Source: Amycolatopsis sp. NBRC 101858 (lineage in GTDB: Bacteria; Actinomycetota; Actinomycetes; Mycobacteriales; Pseudonocardiaceae). From it: a DNA stretch of 64,000 nt. The notes under the pieces are model-generated. The model searched no databases and was not told where the DNA came from. It saw only the letters and a list, made by a program, of their open reading frames with translations. The translations under genes were made by a program, and so were the position numbers. Shown here one piece after another: positions 44,186-53,565 of this stretch (positions are counted from its first letter, which is position 1; each line of letters starts with the position of its first letter). Location: contig NZ_BSTD01000002.1 of the NCBI RefSeq assembly GCF_030269325.1, positions 1,798,001 through 1,862,000 on the forward strand, given 5' to 3'.

Positions 44186-45820
44186 TCAGCCGGCGTGCCG
44201 TTCGAGCACCCGTTTGAAGCCACCCGTGTGCCGGGCTCGTGACAGTGCCGTCGCGAGCACGACCAGTGCCGGGAAGATCAGCGAGAGGTAGTAGGTCGTG
44301 GTGAAGGCGTCGGCGCTCGGGATGTGCGATCCGTCCAGAAGGTAGTCCGACGTCTTGAGGTTCACCGAGGCCGGATCGACCGTGCCGGCCAGCAGGCCGG
44401 CGACGTCGACCGAGTGGTACACGAACCCCGAACCGTTGAGCACGATGGTGACGACCGCGGCGCCGACCGCGATCCCGATCGCCATCAGCGTGCCCGGCAT
44501 GCCCGCAGCCATGCCGGACTTCGCCTCCGGCACGACGAACTGCGGGATCGCGAACGCGGCGCTGTAGCCGGCCCGGCTGCCCAGGCCGATGATCCCGGAC
44601 GCGACGACGTAGTGCCACGCCTGGTCGTGGGCGAGCCCGAGGAAGAGCAGGCCGACCCCGCAGGCCAGCGCTCCGCCGATCAGGATGATCTCCGGACGGC
44701 CGCGCGCGATGAGCTTCTCCGAGTACTTGCCGCTGATGAACATGGTCAATGCGAACGGCAGCAGGATCAGGCTCGTGGTGAACGGGTCGAAGCTCAGGCC
44801 GTACTCCGCGAACGCGCGCGACCACCCCGTCTTCCCGCCGTCGACCGACAACGGCAGGCCGTGCACCGTCTGGGCGTAGTAGTTGGCCAGGACCAGGAAG
44901 GCGGCGTCGATGCACCCGAAGAGCCCGGCGGACACGCACGCCGTGGTGACGTACGGCGTGCGCAACACGCCGACGTCGAAGACCGGGGCCTTCACCCGCC
45001 GCTCGGCGAACACCCACCCGGCCGCGGCGAGGACGCCGGCGAGCAGGATCGCCGGGGCGTTCTGGCCGACGACGCCGTCCGGCGGCGCGCTGAGCGCCAG
45101 CAGGATCAGCGAGACCCAGCCGATGAGCCACAGCGTGTTGCCGGCGCCGAGCCGGCCCTTGGACCGCGGGGCCGAGTTCGGGACGACGACCAGCAGCGCG
45201 ACCGTGGTCAGCGCGAACAAGGCGGCGAGCACGAAGTAGAAGGGCGCGATCGACAGGGCGGGCACCGTGCCGTCGGCGTTGAGGTGTGCGGGCAGCGACC
45301 AGATCCGCACCGAGAGCCCGCCACCGACCATGCCCAGCACCACGCCGCTGCCGGTGGCCATGATCAGCACCATGACCGCCGTCGAGATCCCCTTGCCGCG
45401 CAGGTACCGGCGCAGGAAGCTCAGCGGGATCAGCTGCGCGGCGCTGCCGAAGCCCAGCAACGCGGAGCCGGCGACCAGCGCCGCGTAGTTGTCGGCGACG
45501 GCCGCCACGAGCGCGCCGCCGACCAGGAATCCCCCGGCGAGCAGCGCGATCGACCGGTCGCTCAGCATGTCGGTCAGCCGCGGGATGAGCACGAACCCCG
45601 CGCCGCCGCCCAGGGTCAGCGCGGCCAGGATCCAGACCGCGGCGCTCACGGAGTTGTGCGCGTAGCTGGTGGTGATGACCGGGAGCAACGGCGGCACCAT
45701 GAACGAGACCGCGTTGGTCACGGTGGCCAGCAGCCCGGCGACGGCGAGCAGGGCCGTCCGGCTGACCCGCCGCGTGCCCTCGAGCGCCCGCACCTGGGCG
45801 AGCGCTAGTTCGATTTGCAT
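44186..45820 (-). CDS. MFS transporter (DHA2/14-helix type)
   Basis: 544 residues with about 14 hydrophobic segments. The early motif LIPRLTDMLSDRSIALLAGG corresponds to MFS motif A, and a large periplasmic loop lies near 300-345 and 490-515. The family includes drug exporters and some substrate importers. It is the last gene of the eight-gene amine operon, 27 bases after the aldehyde dehydrogenase. ATG 45820 has GGAGAG at good distance. It may import the substrate or export a toxic intermediate. Confidence 0.85.
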   Translation of the reverse strand: MQIELALAQVRALEGTRRVSRTALLAVAGLLATVTNAVSFMVPPLLPVITTSYAHNSVSAAVWILAALTLGGGAGFVLIPRLTDMLSDRSIALLAGGFLVGGALVAAVADNYAALVAGSALLGFGSAAQLIPLSFLRRYLRGKGISTAVMVLIMATGSGVVLGMVGGGLSVRIWSLPAHLNADGTVPALSIAPFYFVLAALFALTTVALLVVVPNSAPRSKGRLGAGNTLWLIGWVSLILLALSAPPDGVVGQNAPAILLAGVLAAAGWVFAERRVKAPVFDVGVLRTPYVTTACVSAGLFGCIDAAFLVLANYYAQTVHGLPLSVDGGKTGWSRAFAEYGLSFDPFTTSLILLPFALTMFISGKYSEKLIARGRPEIILIGGALACGVGLLFLGLAHDQAWHYVVASGIIGLGSRAGYSAAFAIPQFVVPEAKSGMAAGMPGTLMAIGIAVGAAVVTIVLNGSGFVYHSVDVAGLLAGTVDPASVNLKTSDYLLDGSHIPSADAFTTTYYLSLIFPALVVLATALSRARHTGGFKRVLERHAG

Positions 45821-45847
45821 GGTTCTCTCCAAGGGGTAGTCACCAGG

Positions 45848-47293
45848 TCACAATGGGAGGCCGGGGTCGTCGACGCCGACGACGCGGTCGCCGCAGAAGA
45901 CCCGCACCGACTCGGCCGGGCCGTGGCCGCCGATGCCGGCCGGGCCCCAGAAGCTCTGCGTGGAGTCGTCGCCGAGGTCGGCGATCTTCGCGCCGTTCAC
46001 CCGCACCTCGCCCGCGACGAGTCGGGCGCCCACCTCGATCGCGCGGTCGGTGTCCGAGCCGAAGACGTAAGCGTCCAAACCGGACGGTGCCGCGTTGGCG
46101 ATCCGGACTGCCTCTTCGGTGGAATCGACGTCGTGCACGGAGACGAGCGGGCCGAACAGCTCCGCCGTGGCCCGTTCCGGGTCGGCGCCGACGGCGACCG
46201 TCGGGGACAGGAAGAAGCCGTCGAGGTCCGGCAGCCGCGCGGGTTGGTGGATGCTCGCGCCGAGGTCGCGCAGCCCCGCGATCCGGCTGTCCAGGGTGCG
46301 GAAGTGCGGCTCGTTCGAGATCGGGCCGACCTGGGAGTCCTCGTCGAGCGAGTGACCGACGACGAGCTTGGCGATCCGCTCGGTCAGCGCCTCGACCAGG
46401 GGACCGACCATGGCTTTCGGAGCGAGCACTTTGCCCGGGCCCTCGCACCACTGGCCGTTGAGCTTGGTCATCCCCTCCAGGATCCCGTCGGCGGTGACAT
46501 CCGGGTCGGCGTCGTCGAGCACAACGACCGGGTTGTTGCCGCCGAGTTCCAGTTGCAACACCTTGAAGTCTTCGGCCGCGGCGCGGGCGATGGCGCGGCC
46601 CGCGCCGGGGCCGCCGGTGAAGGAGACGATCTTGATCCGCGGGTCGGCGGTAAGCCGCGCGCCGACGTCGCCGGTGCCGTGCACGAGCTGCAGCGCACCG
46701 CGGGGCAGGCCCGCTTCGACGAAGCACTCGACGACGAGCTGCGCGCTCGACGGCGCGTGCTCGGAGGGTTTCAGGATGACCGGGCAGCCAGCGGCGATCG
46801 CGCTGGTGACCTTGGCCGCGGGGATGAAGCTCGGGCCGTTCCACGGCGTGAGGATCGCGGCCGGGCCCCACGGCACCTTGTAGAGCCGGACGTCCCGCCC
46901 GCCCGCGGCAAGGGCCCTCGCCCGCGGAATGGCCACGAGGTCGGCCGCGGCCGCGCGGATGCGGAACGGCAGGAACGCCGCGACCGTGCGGGTGACGCCG
47001 ATCGGCGTGCCGCTGGTGAGCGCGTCCGTGCGGGCGATGTCCTCGACGCGGCCTTCGACGATCGTGGCCACCCGCTCCAGCAGTTCCGCCCGTTCCTGCC
47101 GGGCGTCCTCGTCCCACAGGGTGGCGTCGTACACCTGCTCGGCGTGGCGCAGGGCGCGCTCGAGGTCGTCCGGCGGGGTGGTGGCGAGCCGGTGGACGGG
47201 CTCGCGGGTGTTGGGGTCGACGTTCCACGCGTCCCCAGCGCTCGCGCACTCGGTCCACTCGTCGGCGATGTAGTTGTGCGGCATGGCGTTCAC
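45848..47293 (-). CDS. aldehyde dehydrogenase, copy 1 (PuuC-like)
   Basis: 481 residues. NAD(P)-dependent aldehyde dehydrogenase with WGPAAILTPWNGPSFIPAAK (oxyanion Asn), LKPSEHAPSSAQLV, the general-base Glu in LELGGNNP near residue 250 and the nucleophile in GQWCEGPGK near 283. The residues after the Cys (EGPGK) differ from the common CxAGxR. In the Puu-type route it would oxidise the gamma-glutamyl-aminoaldehyde to the acid; in a cyclic ketone route it would oxidise an omega-oxo acid. A close paralogue occurs at 59485-60954. It is 9 bases from the ADH gene. Confidence 0.9.
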   Translation of the reverse strand: MNAMPHNYIADEWTECASAGDAWNVDPNTREPVHRLATTPPDDLERALRHAEQVYDATLWDEDARQERAELLERVATIVEGRVEDIARTDALTSGTPIGVTRTVAAFLPFRIRAAAADLVAIPRARALAAGGRDVRLYKVPWGPAAILTPWNGPSFIPAAKVTSAIAAGCPVILKPSEHAPSSAQLVVECFVEAGLPRGALQLVHGTGDVGARLTADPRIKIVSFTGGPGAGRAIARAAAEDFKVLQLELGGNNPVVVLDDADPDVTADGILEGMTKLNGQWCEGPGKVLAPKAMVGPLVEALTERIAKLVVGHSLDEDSQVGPISNEPHFRTLDSRIAGLRDLGASIHQPARLPDLDGFFLSPTVAVGADPERATAELFGPLVSVHDVDSTEEAVRIANAAPSGLDAYVFGSDTDRAIEVGARLVAGEVRVNGAKIADLGDDSTQSFWGPAGIGGHGPAESVRVFCGDRVVGVDDPGLPL

Positions 47294-47302
47294 CTCCGTT
47301 GG

Positions 47303-48400
47303 TCAGGACTGCAGGTCGACGACGATGCGGGTGACGCCGCCGGACGTCATCGCCTCGAAGCCCTTGGTGATCTCGGCGAACGGGATGACGCGGGTGACCA
47401 TCTCGTCGAGCAGCAACCGGCCCTGCTGGTAGAGCCGGGCGAACTGCGCGATGTCCTCGCGGGCCTGGCCCGAACCCATGTAGGAGCCGATGAGCCGCTT
47501 CTCCTGGAAGAAGAAATCCGACGCGGGCATGCTGATCTCGGTTCCGCCGGGGGCGATCCCGACCAGGCAGGCCGTGCCCGTGGGGCGGACGAGCGCGAGG
47601 GCGGTCGCGGCGGTGCGGGCCGAGCCGACTGCTTCGAAGGCGTAGTCGACGCCGTCGCCGAGCAGGCGGTGCAGCTCCGCCACCGGGTCGCCGGCGTCGC
47701 CGTTGACGACGTGGGTGGCGCCGTAGCCGCGGGCGGCTTCCAGGCGCTCGTCGTCGAGGTCGATGGCGACGATCGCGGACGCGCCCGCCAGCCGGGCGCC
47801 CTGGATGATGGCCGAGCCGACGCCGCCGCAGCCGATGACCGCCGCGGTGCTGCCCGGGCGCAGTCGCGCCGCGCGGAACACGGCGCCGACGCCGGTGACG
47901 ACGCAGCACGACAGCAGGCAGCCGACGTGCGACGGAACGTCGTCCGGCAGCTTCACCAGCGCGTTCTCCCGCATCAGGGTGTGCTGGGAAAAAGCGCCGA
48001 TGTCACCCAGCCGCGCGATGGGGCGGCCGTCGGGGAACCGGAACGCCGGCCGCGGGCGGCTGCGGACCTCCTCGACGCGCAGGCATTGGGTCGACCGGCC
48101 CGCATCGCAGTTGGCGCACAGCCCGCACGACGGGGTCAGCGCTCCGGTGACCCGGTCGCCCGGGCGCAGTCCGGTGACGGCCGCGCCGACGGCCTCCACG
48201 ACCCCCGCCACTTCGTGGCCGAGCACCACCGGGACGTCGGTGGGTACGGTGCCCGTCATGTAGTGCAGGTCGCTGTGGCACAGGCCGACGTGGGTGACCG
48301 CGACCCGCACCTCCCGCGGTTCCGGGTCGTCCACGTGGATGTCGGTCAGCTCGAGCGGCCGGTTGACTTCGGTCAGTACTGCGGCGCGGGTTTCGATCAC
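47303..48400 (-). CDS. zinc-dependent alcohol dehydrogenase, copy 1
   Basis: 365 residues from the GTG at 48400 (AGGAGG seven bases before). Catalytic zinc ligands Cys41 (GLCHSD) and His62-Glu63 (GHE); structural zinc Cys92, 95, 98 and 106 (CGLCANCDAGRSTQC); NAD motif VIGCGGVGSAIIQGARLAGA. It belongs to the class III-like/NDMA-type group of actinobacterial MDR dehydrogenases. Together with the following aldehyde dehydrogenase it would convert an omega-hydroxy acid or alcohol to an acid, as ChnD and ChnE do for 6-hydroxyhexanoate. A paralogue is at 60951-62081. Confidence 0.9.
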   Translation of the reverse strand: MIETRAAVLTEVNRPLELTDIHVDDPEPREVRVAVTHVGLCHSDLHYMTGTVPTDVPVVLGHEVAGVVEAVGAAVTGLRPGDRVTGALTPSCGLCANCDAGRSTQCLRVEEVRSRPRPAFRFPDGRPIARLGDIGAFSQHTLMRENALVKLPDDVPSHVGCLLSCCVVTGVGAVFRAARLRPGSTAAVIGCGGVGSAIIQGARLAGASAIVAIDLDDERLEAARGYGATHVVNGDAGDPVAELHRLLGDGVDYAFEAVGSARTAATALALVRPTGTACLVGIAPGGTEISMPASDFFFQEKRLIGSYMGSGQAREDIAQFARLYQQGRLLLDEMVTRVIPFAEITKGFEAMTSGGVTRIVVDLQS

Positions 48401-48426
48401 GCGGCCGCCTCCTTCGGGGTAGTGGG

Positions 48427-49173
48427 TCAGGTTCGGGCGGACCAGAAGGCCTCGACGCCCGCGCTGAGGGCGCCGCTGGACCAGGCCGCGTGCGCCGCTT
48501 GGTCTTCGCGGGCGAAGGCGGCTTCGACCTCCTCGGCGCGCGGGCGCAGGAGAGCGAGGTGCAGGGCTGTCGTGTTGCCCTCCGGCGTCCACTCGCGAAC
48601 GGTGTCGACCGCGCGGCCGAGCAGTGCGTCGGGCTCGACCAGCTCGTCGAGCAGGCCGATCCGCAGCGCCTCCTGGGCGCCGACCCGCGGGGAGCCGAGC
48701 ACCAGGCGCATCGCGTGGTTGCCGATCAGGCGGTGCAGCAGCACGCTCGACGCGTTGGAGATCGTGAGCCCCCGGCTGTTCTCGGGCTGGTAGTACTCGG
48801 TCGCCGCCGTGCCGATGCGCGCGTCGCAGCAGAGCGTGATTTCCGAGGCGCCGCCGACGGCGATGCCGTTGACGGCCGCGACCACCGGCACCCGGGTCGC
48901 GAGGATCGCGCGGGTGATGTCGTGGAAGCTCTCGAACGCCCGCCGGACCTCGGCGTCGGTCGTCGGCGCCTGGCGGAGGTCCTCCCCCGCGGAGAACGCG
49001 CGTCCGGCACCGGTGAGCACGATGCCGCGCACCGCCTTCCCGGAGCCGAGTTCGCGGATCAGCGCCGCGAGCCGCAGCCGGGTGCCGACGTCGAGGACGT
49101 TGAGCTTCTCGGGACGGGTGAAGGTCACGACGGCGACGTCGCGGACGACGTCGACGGCGAGGAACTGGTGCAC
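48427..49173 (-). CDS. enoyl-CoA hydratase/isomerase (crotonase family), copy 1
   Basis: 248 residues from the GTG at 49173 with AAGGAG upstream. Crotonase-fold features: RPEKLNVLDVGTRLRLAALI, the oxyanion-hole strand GRAFSAGEDL, and VAAVNGIAVGGASEITLCCD, followed by TEYYQPENSRGLTISNASSV. The two Glu of classical hydratases are not both evident, so it may act as isomerase or hydrolase. It starts two bases after the ligase gene ends; in the second copy the two are fused, which implies that they act on the same CoA ester. Confidence 0.88.
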   Translation of the reverse strand: MHQFLAVDVVRDVAVVTFTRPEKLNVLDVGTRLRLAALIRELGSGKAVRGIVLTGAGRAFSAGEDLRQAPTTDAEVRRAFESFHDITRAILATRVPVVAAVNGIAVGGASEITLCCDARIGTAATEYYQPENSRGLTISNASSVLLHRLIGNHAMRLVLGSPRVGAQEALRIGLLDELVEPDALLGRAVDTVREWTPEGNTTALHLALLRPRAEEVEAAFAREDQAAHAAWSSGALSAGVEAFWSART

Positions 49174-49175
49174 GG

Positions 49176-50708
49176 CTAGCTCCTTCGTGGTGCGAAGTCG
49201 TAGGTGACGCCAGGAGCCTTCTCCCGCAGCGCGGGCTTGGAAACGCGCTCGGACGGCGTACGAGGGAAATCCGCGACGAACTCGACGTACCGCGGCACCT
49301 TGAAGCGCGCGAGCTGGGTCCCCGCCCGCTCGAGGATGTGCCCGGCGGTCGTCCGGTCGGCCGCGATGCCGCCCCGCAGCCGGAGAAACGCCTTGACCTC
49401 TTCGCCGAGCACCTCGTCGGGGACGGCGAGCACGGCGGCGGCGACCACGCGGTCGTCGCGTTCCAAGGCCGACTCGACCTCGGCGCAGGCGACGTTTTCG
49501 CCGCCCCGGCGCACCATGTCCTTGATCCGCCCGACCAGCCGGAGGCCGTCGGGCCGGCGGACGACGAGGTCGCCGGTGTGCAGCCGGCCGTCGTGCAGCA
49601 CGCCTTCGGGGCGGTTCCAGTAGCCGTTCATCATCGGCTTGCCCTCGACGACCAGCTCCCCCGGTTCGCCGTCCGGTACCGCGGTGCCGTCGGGAGCGAG
49701 GACGTGAACCCGTTTTGTGGGCACCGGTCGTCCCAAACTGCCGGTGCCCACCGCGTCGGTGTCGTCGAAGGGGCTGAACAAGTCCACACCGGACTCGGTC
49801 ATCCCGTAGATCTCCCGCCACGGGGCGCCCCACCGCTGTTCCAGCTGCTCGTGCAGGGCAGTGGGAATCCCCGAGCAGAGCACCATCCGGAGGCGGTTGT
49901 CGCGGTCCTCGGGCGACGGCGGCTGCTTGAACAGCAGCGTCGGCATCGACCCGAGGACGTAGAAGAAGGTGACCCCGTGACGGCGGACGTCGGCCATGAA
50001 GGTCGACGCGGAGAACCGGGGCAGGACGACCAGCGGCGCGCCGGCGGTCAGCGCCAGCACGGTGTTCCACTGTGGATCCATGTAGGAGAAGGGCTGGGAC
50101 GTCAGGATGACGTCCCCGGTGCCGAGCCCGGTCGCGCCCGCGCAGATCCAGCCCAGCCGCAGCCAGTAGTCGTGGGTGAGCATGCAGGCCTTCGGGAAGC
50201 CGGTCGTGCCCGAGGTGTACTGCAAGTTCGCCAAAGTCGCCGCCTCGACCGGGATCTGCGGTGCCCACGAGGGAAACGGCTGCGAGCCGTCGTCGGCGAC
50301 GTCGACCACTTCGACGTCCGCCCCCACTTCGGCCACCAGCCCGGCCCGCTCGATGTCGGTGAAGATGATCCGGGCGCCCGAGTCGCGCAGCACGAACGCG
50401 AGGTCCGCGCTCCGGTAAGAACAGTTCACCGGGACGACGACCGCGCCCGCCTTCAGCGCGGCCAGCCAGACGACGGGCCAGTGGACGACGTTCGGGAGCA
50501 TGATCGCGACCCGGTCCCCCGGCCGGACGCCGTCGACCTCGATCAGCCGGTGCGCCAGCCGCGAGGTCCAGGCGTCGATTTCGCCGAAGGTCCAGGCCCC
50601 CTCGGCGAACCGCAGGAACTCCCGATCGGCGGCGTCCTCCGCCCGGCGCGCCAGCAGCCCGGTCAGCGTCGGGACCGGCGGGTCCTCCCCCATCCGCTCG
50701 ATGCTCAC
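49176..50708 (-). CDS. AMP-forming acyl-CoA ligase, copy 1
   Basis: 510 residues. ANL-superfamily motifs: P-loop LQYTSGTTGFPKACMLTHDY, A5-type YGMTESGVDLFSPFDD, the ribose-binding HTGDL, the hinge RLVGRIKDMVRRGGENV and the C-terminal catalytic Lys in FPRTPSERVSKPAL. It would activate a carboxylic acid made by the aldehyde dehydrogenase to its CoA thioester. The GTG start overlaps the stop of the gamma-glutamyl hydrolase gene (GTGA). A paralogue fused to a crotonase is at 62078-64000. Confidence 0.9.
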   Translation of the reverse strand: MSIERMGEDPPVPTLTGLLARRAEDAADREFLRFAEGAWTFGEIDAWTSRLAHRLIEVDGVRPGDRVAIMLPNVVHWPVVWLAALKAGAVVVPVNCSYRSADLAFVLRDSGARIIFTDIERAGLVAEVGADVEVVDVADDGSQPFPSWAPQIPVEAATLANLQYTSGTTGFPKACMLTHDYWLRLGWICAGATGLGTGDVILTSQPFSYMDPQWNTVLALTAGAPLVVLPRFSASTFMADVRRHGVTFFYVLGSMPTLLFKQPPSPEDRDNRLRMVLCSGIPTALHEQLEQRWGAPWREIYGMTESGVDLFSPFDDTDAVGTGSLGRPVPTKRVHVLAPDGTAVPDGEPGELVVEGKPMMNGYWNRPEGVLHDGRLHTGDLVVRRPDGLRLVGRIKDMVRRGGENVACAEVESALERDDRVVAAAVLAVPDEVLGEEVKAFLRLRGGIAADRTTAGHILERAGTQLARFKVPRYVEFVADFPRTPSERVSKPALREKAPGVTYDFAPRRS

Positions 50709-51463
50709 ACGAAACTCCTCTCCAGCCGGCGGGCGGCCTCGGCGACGACCCAGGCGAACGTCGGGTCGCCGCCGGCCATCCACTCCGGATGCCACTGGAC
50801 GCCGAGGACCGGGGCTCCGGGCAGTTCCACCGCCTCGACGACCCCGTCGCTCGTCCGCCCGGTGACGACCAGGCCGGTTCCGCAGCGGTCGACGGCCTGG
50901 TGGTGCCAGGAATTGGTGCGCGCGGACGGTCCGAACAGGCCGGCGGCGGTCGAGCCCGGCTCGAAGGTCACGACGTGGTCGGCGGTCCCGTCCGTGGGAG
51001 CCGCCTCCGGCGACAGGTGCGCCACCGGGCCGGCGGGCAGGTCGGCGATCAGGGTGCCGCCCAGGGCGACGTTGAGCACCTGGAGGCCGCGGCACACCGC
51101 CAGCACCGGGAGCCGCCGCTCGAGCGCCGTCCGGACCAGGGCGAGCTCGTACTCGTCCCGGGCCACGTCGTGGACCGTCGGATCGGTCCGCGGGTCGATG
51201 TCGCGGACGACCGAGGTGTCGCCGCCCCAGCACGCCGGGTGAACGTCCTGCCCGCCGGTGATCACGACGGCGGACAGCCACGCACACACCCCCGCCACGT
51301 CCGTGTCGTAGGACAGGTGGACCGGGAGCCCGCCCGCCGCGGCGACCCGCGTCGCGAAGTCCGACATGGCGCTGTCCAGGCACCGGTCGCCGTACCTCGG
51401 GTCGGCCCCGTCGACCAGGGACAACCGGAAGCGCCGGCCGGTGATGCCGATCAGCGGCCTCAC
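50705..51463 (-). CDS. puuD: class I glutamine-amidotransferase-like gamma-glutamyl hydrolase (PuuD-like)
   Basis: 252 residues from a GTG that overlaps the glutamine-synthetase-like stop. Peptidase C26 family: nucleophile Cys124 in LAVCRGLQVLNVALGG, His225 and Glu227 in VQWHPEW, and the substrate-loop GGQDVHPACWGGD. It cleaves gamma-glutamyl-GABA in the putrescine pathway of E. coli and would here release the acid from its gamma-glutamyl mask. The PuuA-like ligase gene is directly upstream. Confidence 0.88.
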   Translation of the reverse strand: MRPLIGITGRRFRLSLVDGADPRYGDRCLDSAMSDFATRVAAAGGLPVHLSYDTDVAGVCAWLSAVVITGGQDVHPACWGGDTSVVRDIDPRTDPTVHDVARDEYELALVRTALERRLPVLAVCRGLQVLNVALGGTLIADLPAGPVAHLSPEAAPTDGTADHVVTFEPGSTAAGLFGPSARTNSWHHQAVDRCGTGLVVTGRTSDGVVEAVELPGAPVLGVQWHPEWMAGGDPTFAWVVAEAARRLERSFV

Positions 51464-52803
51464 GGCAGCTCGAAGTAGCGGGCCGACTCCCACTCGGAGA
51501 GCTCGGCGGACGGGTCACCGCCCATGGTGTGGAAGGCGAGCCACTCCCACCGGCGCGAGGCGACCCAGTAGTCGACGAACTCGTTCCCGAGCAGCTCGCG
51601 CAAGTTCACGTCGGCGTCGAGCGCGGCGGCCGCCTTCGTGATGGTGTCCGGGATCCGCTCGATGCCGAGCCCGGGCGGCAGGCACCACGCCATGTCGGTG
51701 ACCGGCTCCGGCGGCTCGATCTTCTGCTCGATACCCGCGACGACCCCGGCCAGGACACCGGCGAGCGCGAGGTAGAGGTTCGCGTCAGCGCCGGGCAGGC
51801 GGTACTCGAGCCGGGAGTACTCCGAGTGCCCGACGACCGCGCGCACCGCGGCGGTCTTGTTGCTGATGCCCCAGCTGACCGTGACCGGTGGCCCGCTGAG
51901 GTCGACCAGCCTGCGGTACGACGTGATCTGGGGCAGCACGATCGAGGTGTTGCCCTCGATCGTGGCGAGCAGGCCGCCGACGGCGTGCAGCATGGTCTCG
52001 GACGGTCCGTCTTCGGCGTAGAACGCGTTGGCGCCGTCGCGCTGCAGCGAGAGGTTGATGTGGGACGCCTGGCCGTAGCCGGCGGTGGGCTTGGCCATGA
52101 AGGTGACGCTGCGGCCGAGGTCGTGCGCCACCTCTCGCATCACCTGGCGGGTGCGCGCCCAGTCGTCGGCGACCTTGACCGGGTCGCCCATCGCGATGTT
52201 GAGCTCGATCTGGCCGGCGGCGTCCTCGTCGTTCCAGGCCTCCCAGACGATGCCCACCTCGTCGAGGCGCTCGGCCACCGCGTGCATGTACTCGACCCAG
52301 TCCTTGGACTTGGCGTGGTGGTAGGCCGTGCCGGCGGCGCCGCCGAGCGGGGTCAGGTCGCGGTAGCCGCGAGCGCGTGCCTCGTGGATCGGCTCCTCGA
52401 AGACGGTGGCCTCGATCTCGACCGCGACGGTGGCGGTGTAGCCGTGCTGCGCGAGCCGGTCCACCATGCGGCGCACCAGGTTGCGCGGGCAGAGCGGAAC
52501 CGGCCGGCCGTCCTTGAGCCAGTAGTCACCGATCACCGAGTCCAGGCCCGGCTTCCAGCGCACCAGAGTCGAGAGGTCGGGACGCAGGTAGACGTCGTCG
52601 ATGTGGCCCCGCCACTCGGGGAACGGTGCCCCGAACACCGGCAGGTTGCCCAGGTCGAGGCCGAACAGGAGGTCGGCGTGGGGAAAGCCGGTGTCCTGAC
52701 CGGACTCGAACTTCCGGGGCGAGACGACCTTGCCGAGGAAACACCCCTCGGGATTCGTCGCTTCGAGCCGCACGGCCCGCGCCGCGGTGGGGGTTTCAGA
52801 CAT
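51460..52803 (-). CDS. glutamine-synthetase-like gamma-glutamyl-amine ligase (PuuA-like)
   Basis: 447 residues, the length of GS-I-like gamma-glutamyl-amine synthetases. The catalytic barrel includes VEIEATVFEEP (metal-binding Glu), EAWNDEDAAGQIELNI, TFMAKPTAGYGQASHINLSL and RLEYRLPGADANLYLALAGV. Relatives ligate glutamate to putrescine, ethylamine, isopropylamine, cyclic amines or aniline. It lacks the C-terminal adenylylation loop pattern, so nitrogen assimilation is unlikely. Its start overlaps the SCP2-like gene by eight bases and it directly precedes the gamma-glutamyl hydrolase. The amine substrate cannot be told. Confidence 0.88.
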   Translation of the reverse strand: MSETPTAARAVRLEATNPEGCFLGKVVSPRKFESGQDTGFPHADLLFGLDLGNLPVFGAPFPEWRGHIDDVYLRPDLSTLVRWKPGLDSVIGDYWLKDGRPVPLCPRNLVRRMVDRLAQHGYTATVAVEIEATVFEEPIHEARARGYRDLTPLGGAAGTAYHHAKSKDWVEYMHAVAERLDEVGIVWEAWNDEDAAGQIELNIAMGDPVKVADDWARTRQVMREVAHDLGRSVTFMAKPTAGYGQASHINLSLQRDGANAFYAEDGPSETMLHAVGGLLATIEGNTSIVLPQITSYRRLVDLSGPPVTVSWGISNKTAAVRAVVGHSEYSRLEYRLPGADANLYLALAGVLAGVVAGIEQKIEPPEPVTDMAWCLPPGLGIERIPDTITKAAAALDADVNLRELLGNEFVDYWVASRRWEWLAFHTMGGDPSAELSEWESARYFELP

Positions 52804-53437
52804 CGTAACGAACCTTCCAGGAGGCGCCGGCCATGACCGACAGCTGCGACATGGTTCCCTGCAGGCCGAGAGCTCCGGCGTTGAGAACGGCGAAGAGGTC
52901 GTCGGCACCGGAGAAGATTCCGGCGAGGGACTCGGGATCCGAAGCGATGAGGTACTGCGATGTGCCCTCGCCGAGTACGAGCTGCTCCAGCCCGCTCTCG
53001 CCCTCGGTGACCACCACCAGCGTCTCGGGCATCCCCGGGAGGGTGCGGGTGCGGTCCCAGAACCGTTGCGCCCCTTCGCGCCACGGGGGAATCGGCGGCG
53101 TGAGCGCGTGCAGCACGCCGGCGGCGAGGTCGGTGTCGCCGACGGCCTCCGCGGCCGGCGCGAACCGGCCGTTCAGGTCGACGGTCACCACCGCGTCGGG
53201 CTCGGCGAGCACGCCGGTCGAGACGTCGATTCCCTGGGGGCCGAAGGCGATCGTGGCCGATTGGGGCGTGTTGTGCGATTTCACCGCGACGACCCCGCTG
53301 GTCCGGCTGAGTTCCCCGACGGCGTAACCGGCGCGGTGCGCGTCGCGCAGCGTGCGGCCGATCAGCCGGACGAGGGGACTGGCGTCGTCCTCGATCCTGA
53401 TCTCGACCCGCGCGGCGTCCCGCTTTCCTCTGGTCAT
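52796..53437 (-). CDS. SCP2 sterol-binding-like protein, first gene of the amine operon
   Basis: 213 residues. The C-terminal 110 residues resemble an SCP2-like lipid-binding fold (TIAFGPQGIDVSTGVLAEPD, AVVTVDLNGRFAPAAEAVGD). The first part (RLIGRTLRDAHRAGYAVGEL) is less clear. Such domains bind hydrophobic ligands and appear in some actinobacterial catabolic operons. A role in holding a hydrophobic amine or acid is a guess. It starts 33 bases from operator B, so it is the lead gene of the operon running to 44186. Confidence 0.6.
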   Translation of the reverse strand: MTRGKRDAARVEIRIEDDASPLVRLIGRTLRDAHRAGYAVGELSRTSGVVAVKSHNTPQSATIAFGPQGIDVSTGVLAEPDAVVTVDLNGRFAPAAEAVGDTDLAAGVLHALTPPIPPWREGAQRFWDRTRTLPGMPETLVVVTEGESGLEQLVLGEGTSQYLIASDPESLAGIFSGADDLFAVLNAGALGLQGTMSQLSVMAGASWKVRYDV

Positions 53438-53469
53438 CTTCCGGTCCTTCCGAGTCCGTCCGCGCCGAA

Positions 53470-53500
53470 CTTAGTCATTTGACTGAGGCGTTTGACCAGT
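53470..53500. promoter_or_regulatory. operator B of the catabolic regulon
   Basis: TTAGTCA (53471-53477), 15 bases, TGACCAG (53493-53499), flanked as in operator A. It lies between the divergent SCP2-led operon and the esterase gene. The right arm has two mismatches to the ideal palindrome. Confidence 0.8.
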
Positions 53501-53565
53501 GATAGTGAGTCACGGGTCACAAGGTGTCAACACCTCGCCGCCGATTCGCCAGGAAAGGTCCCCGG

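Noticed and set aside
45815..48793. Plus-strand frame of 992 residues opposite the ALDH/ADH/crotonase genes
   Set aside because: Antisense shadow of three well-supported minus-strand genes.
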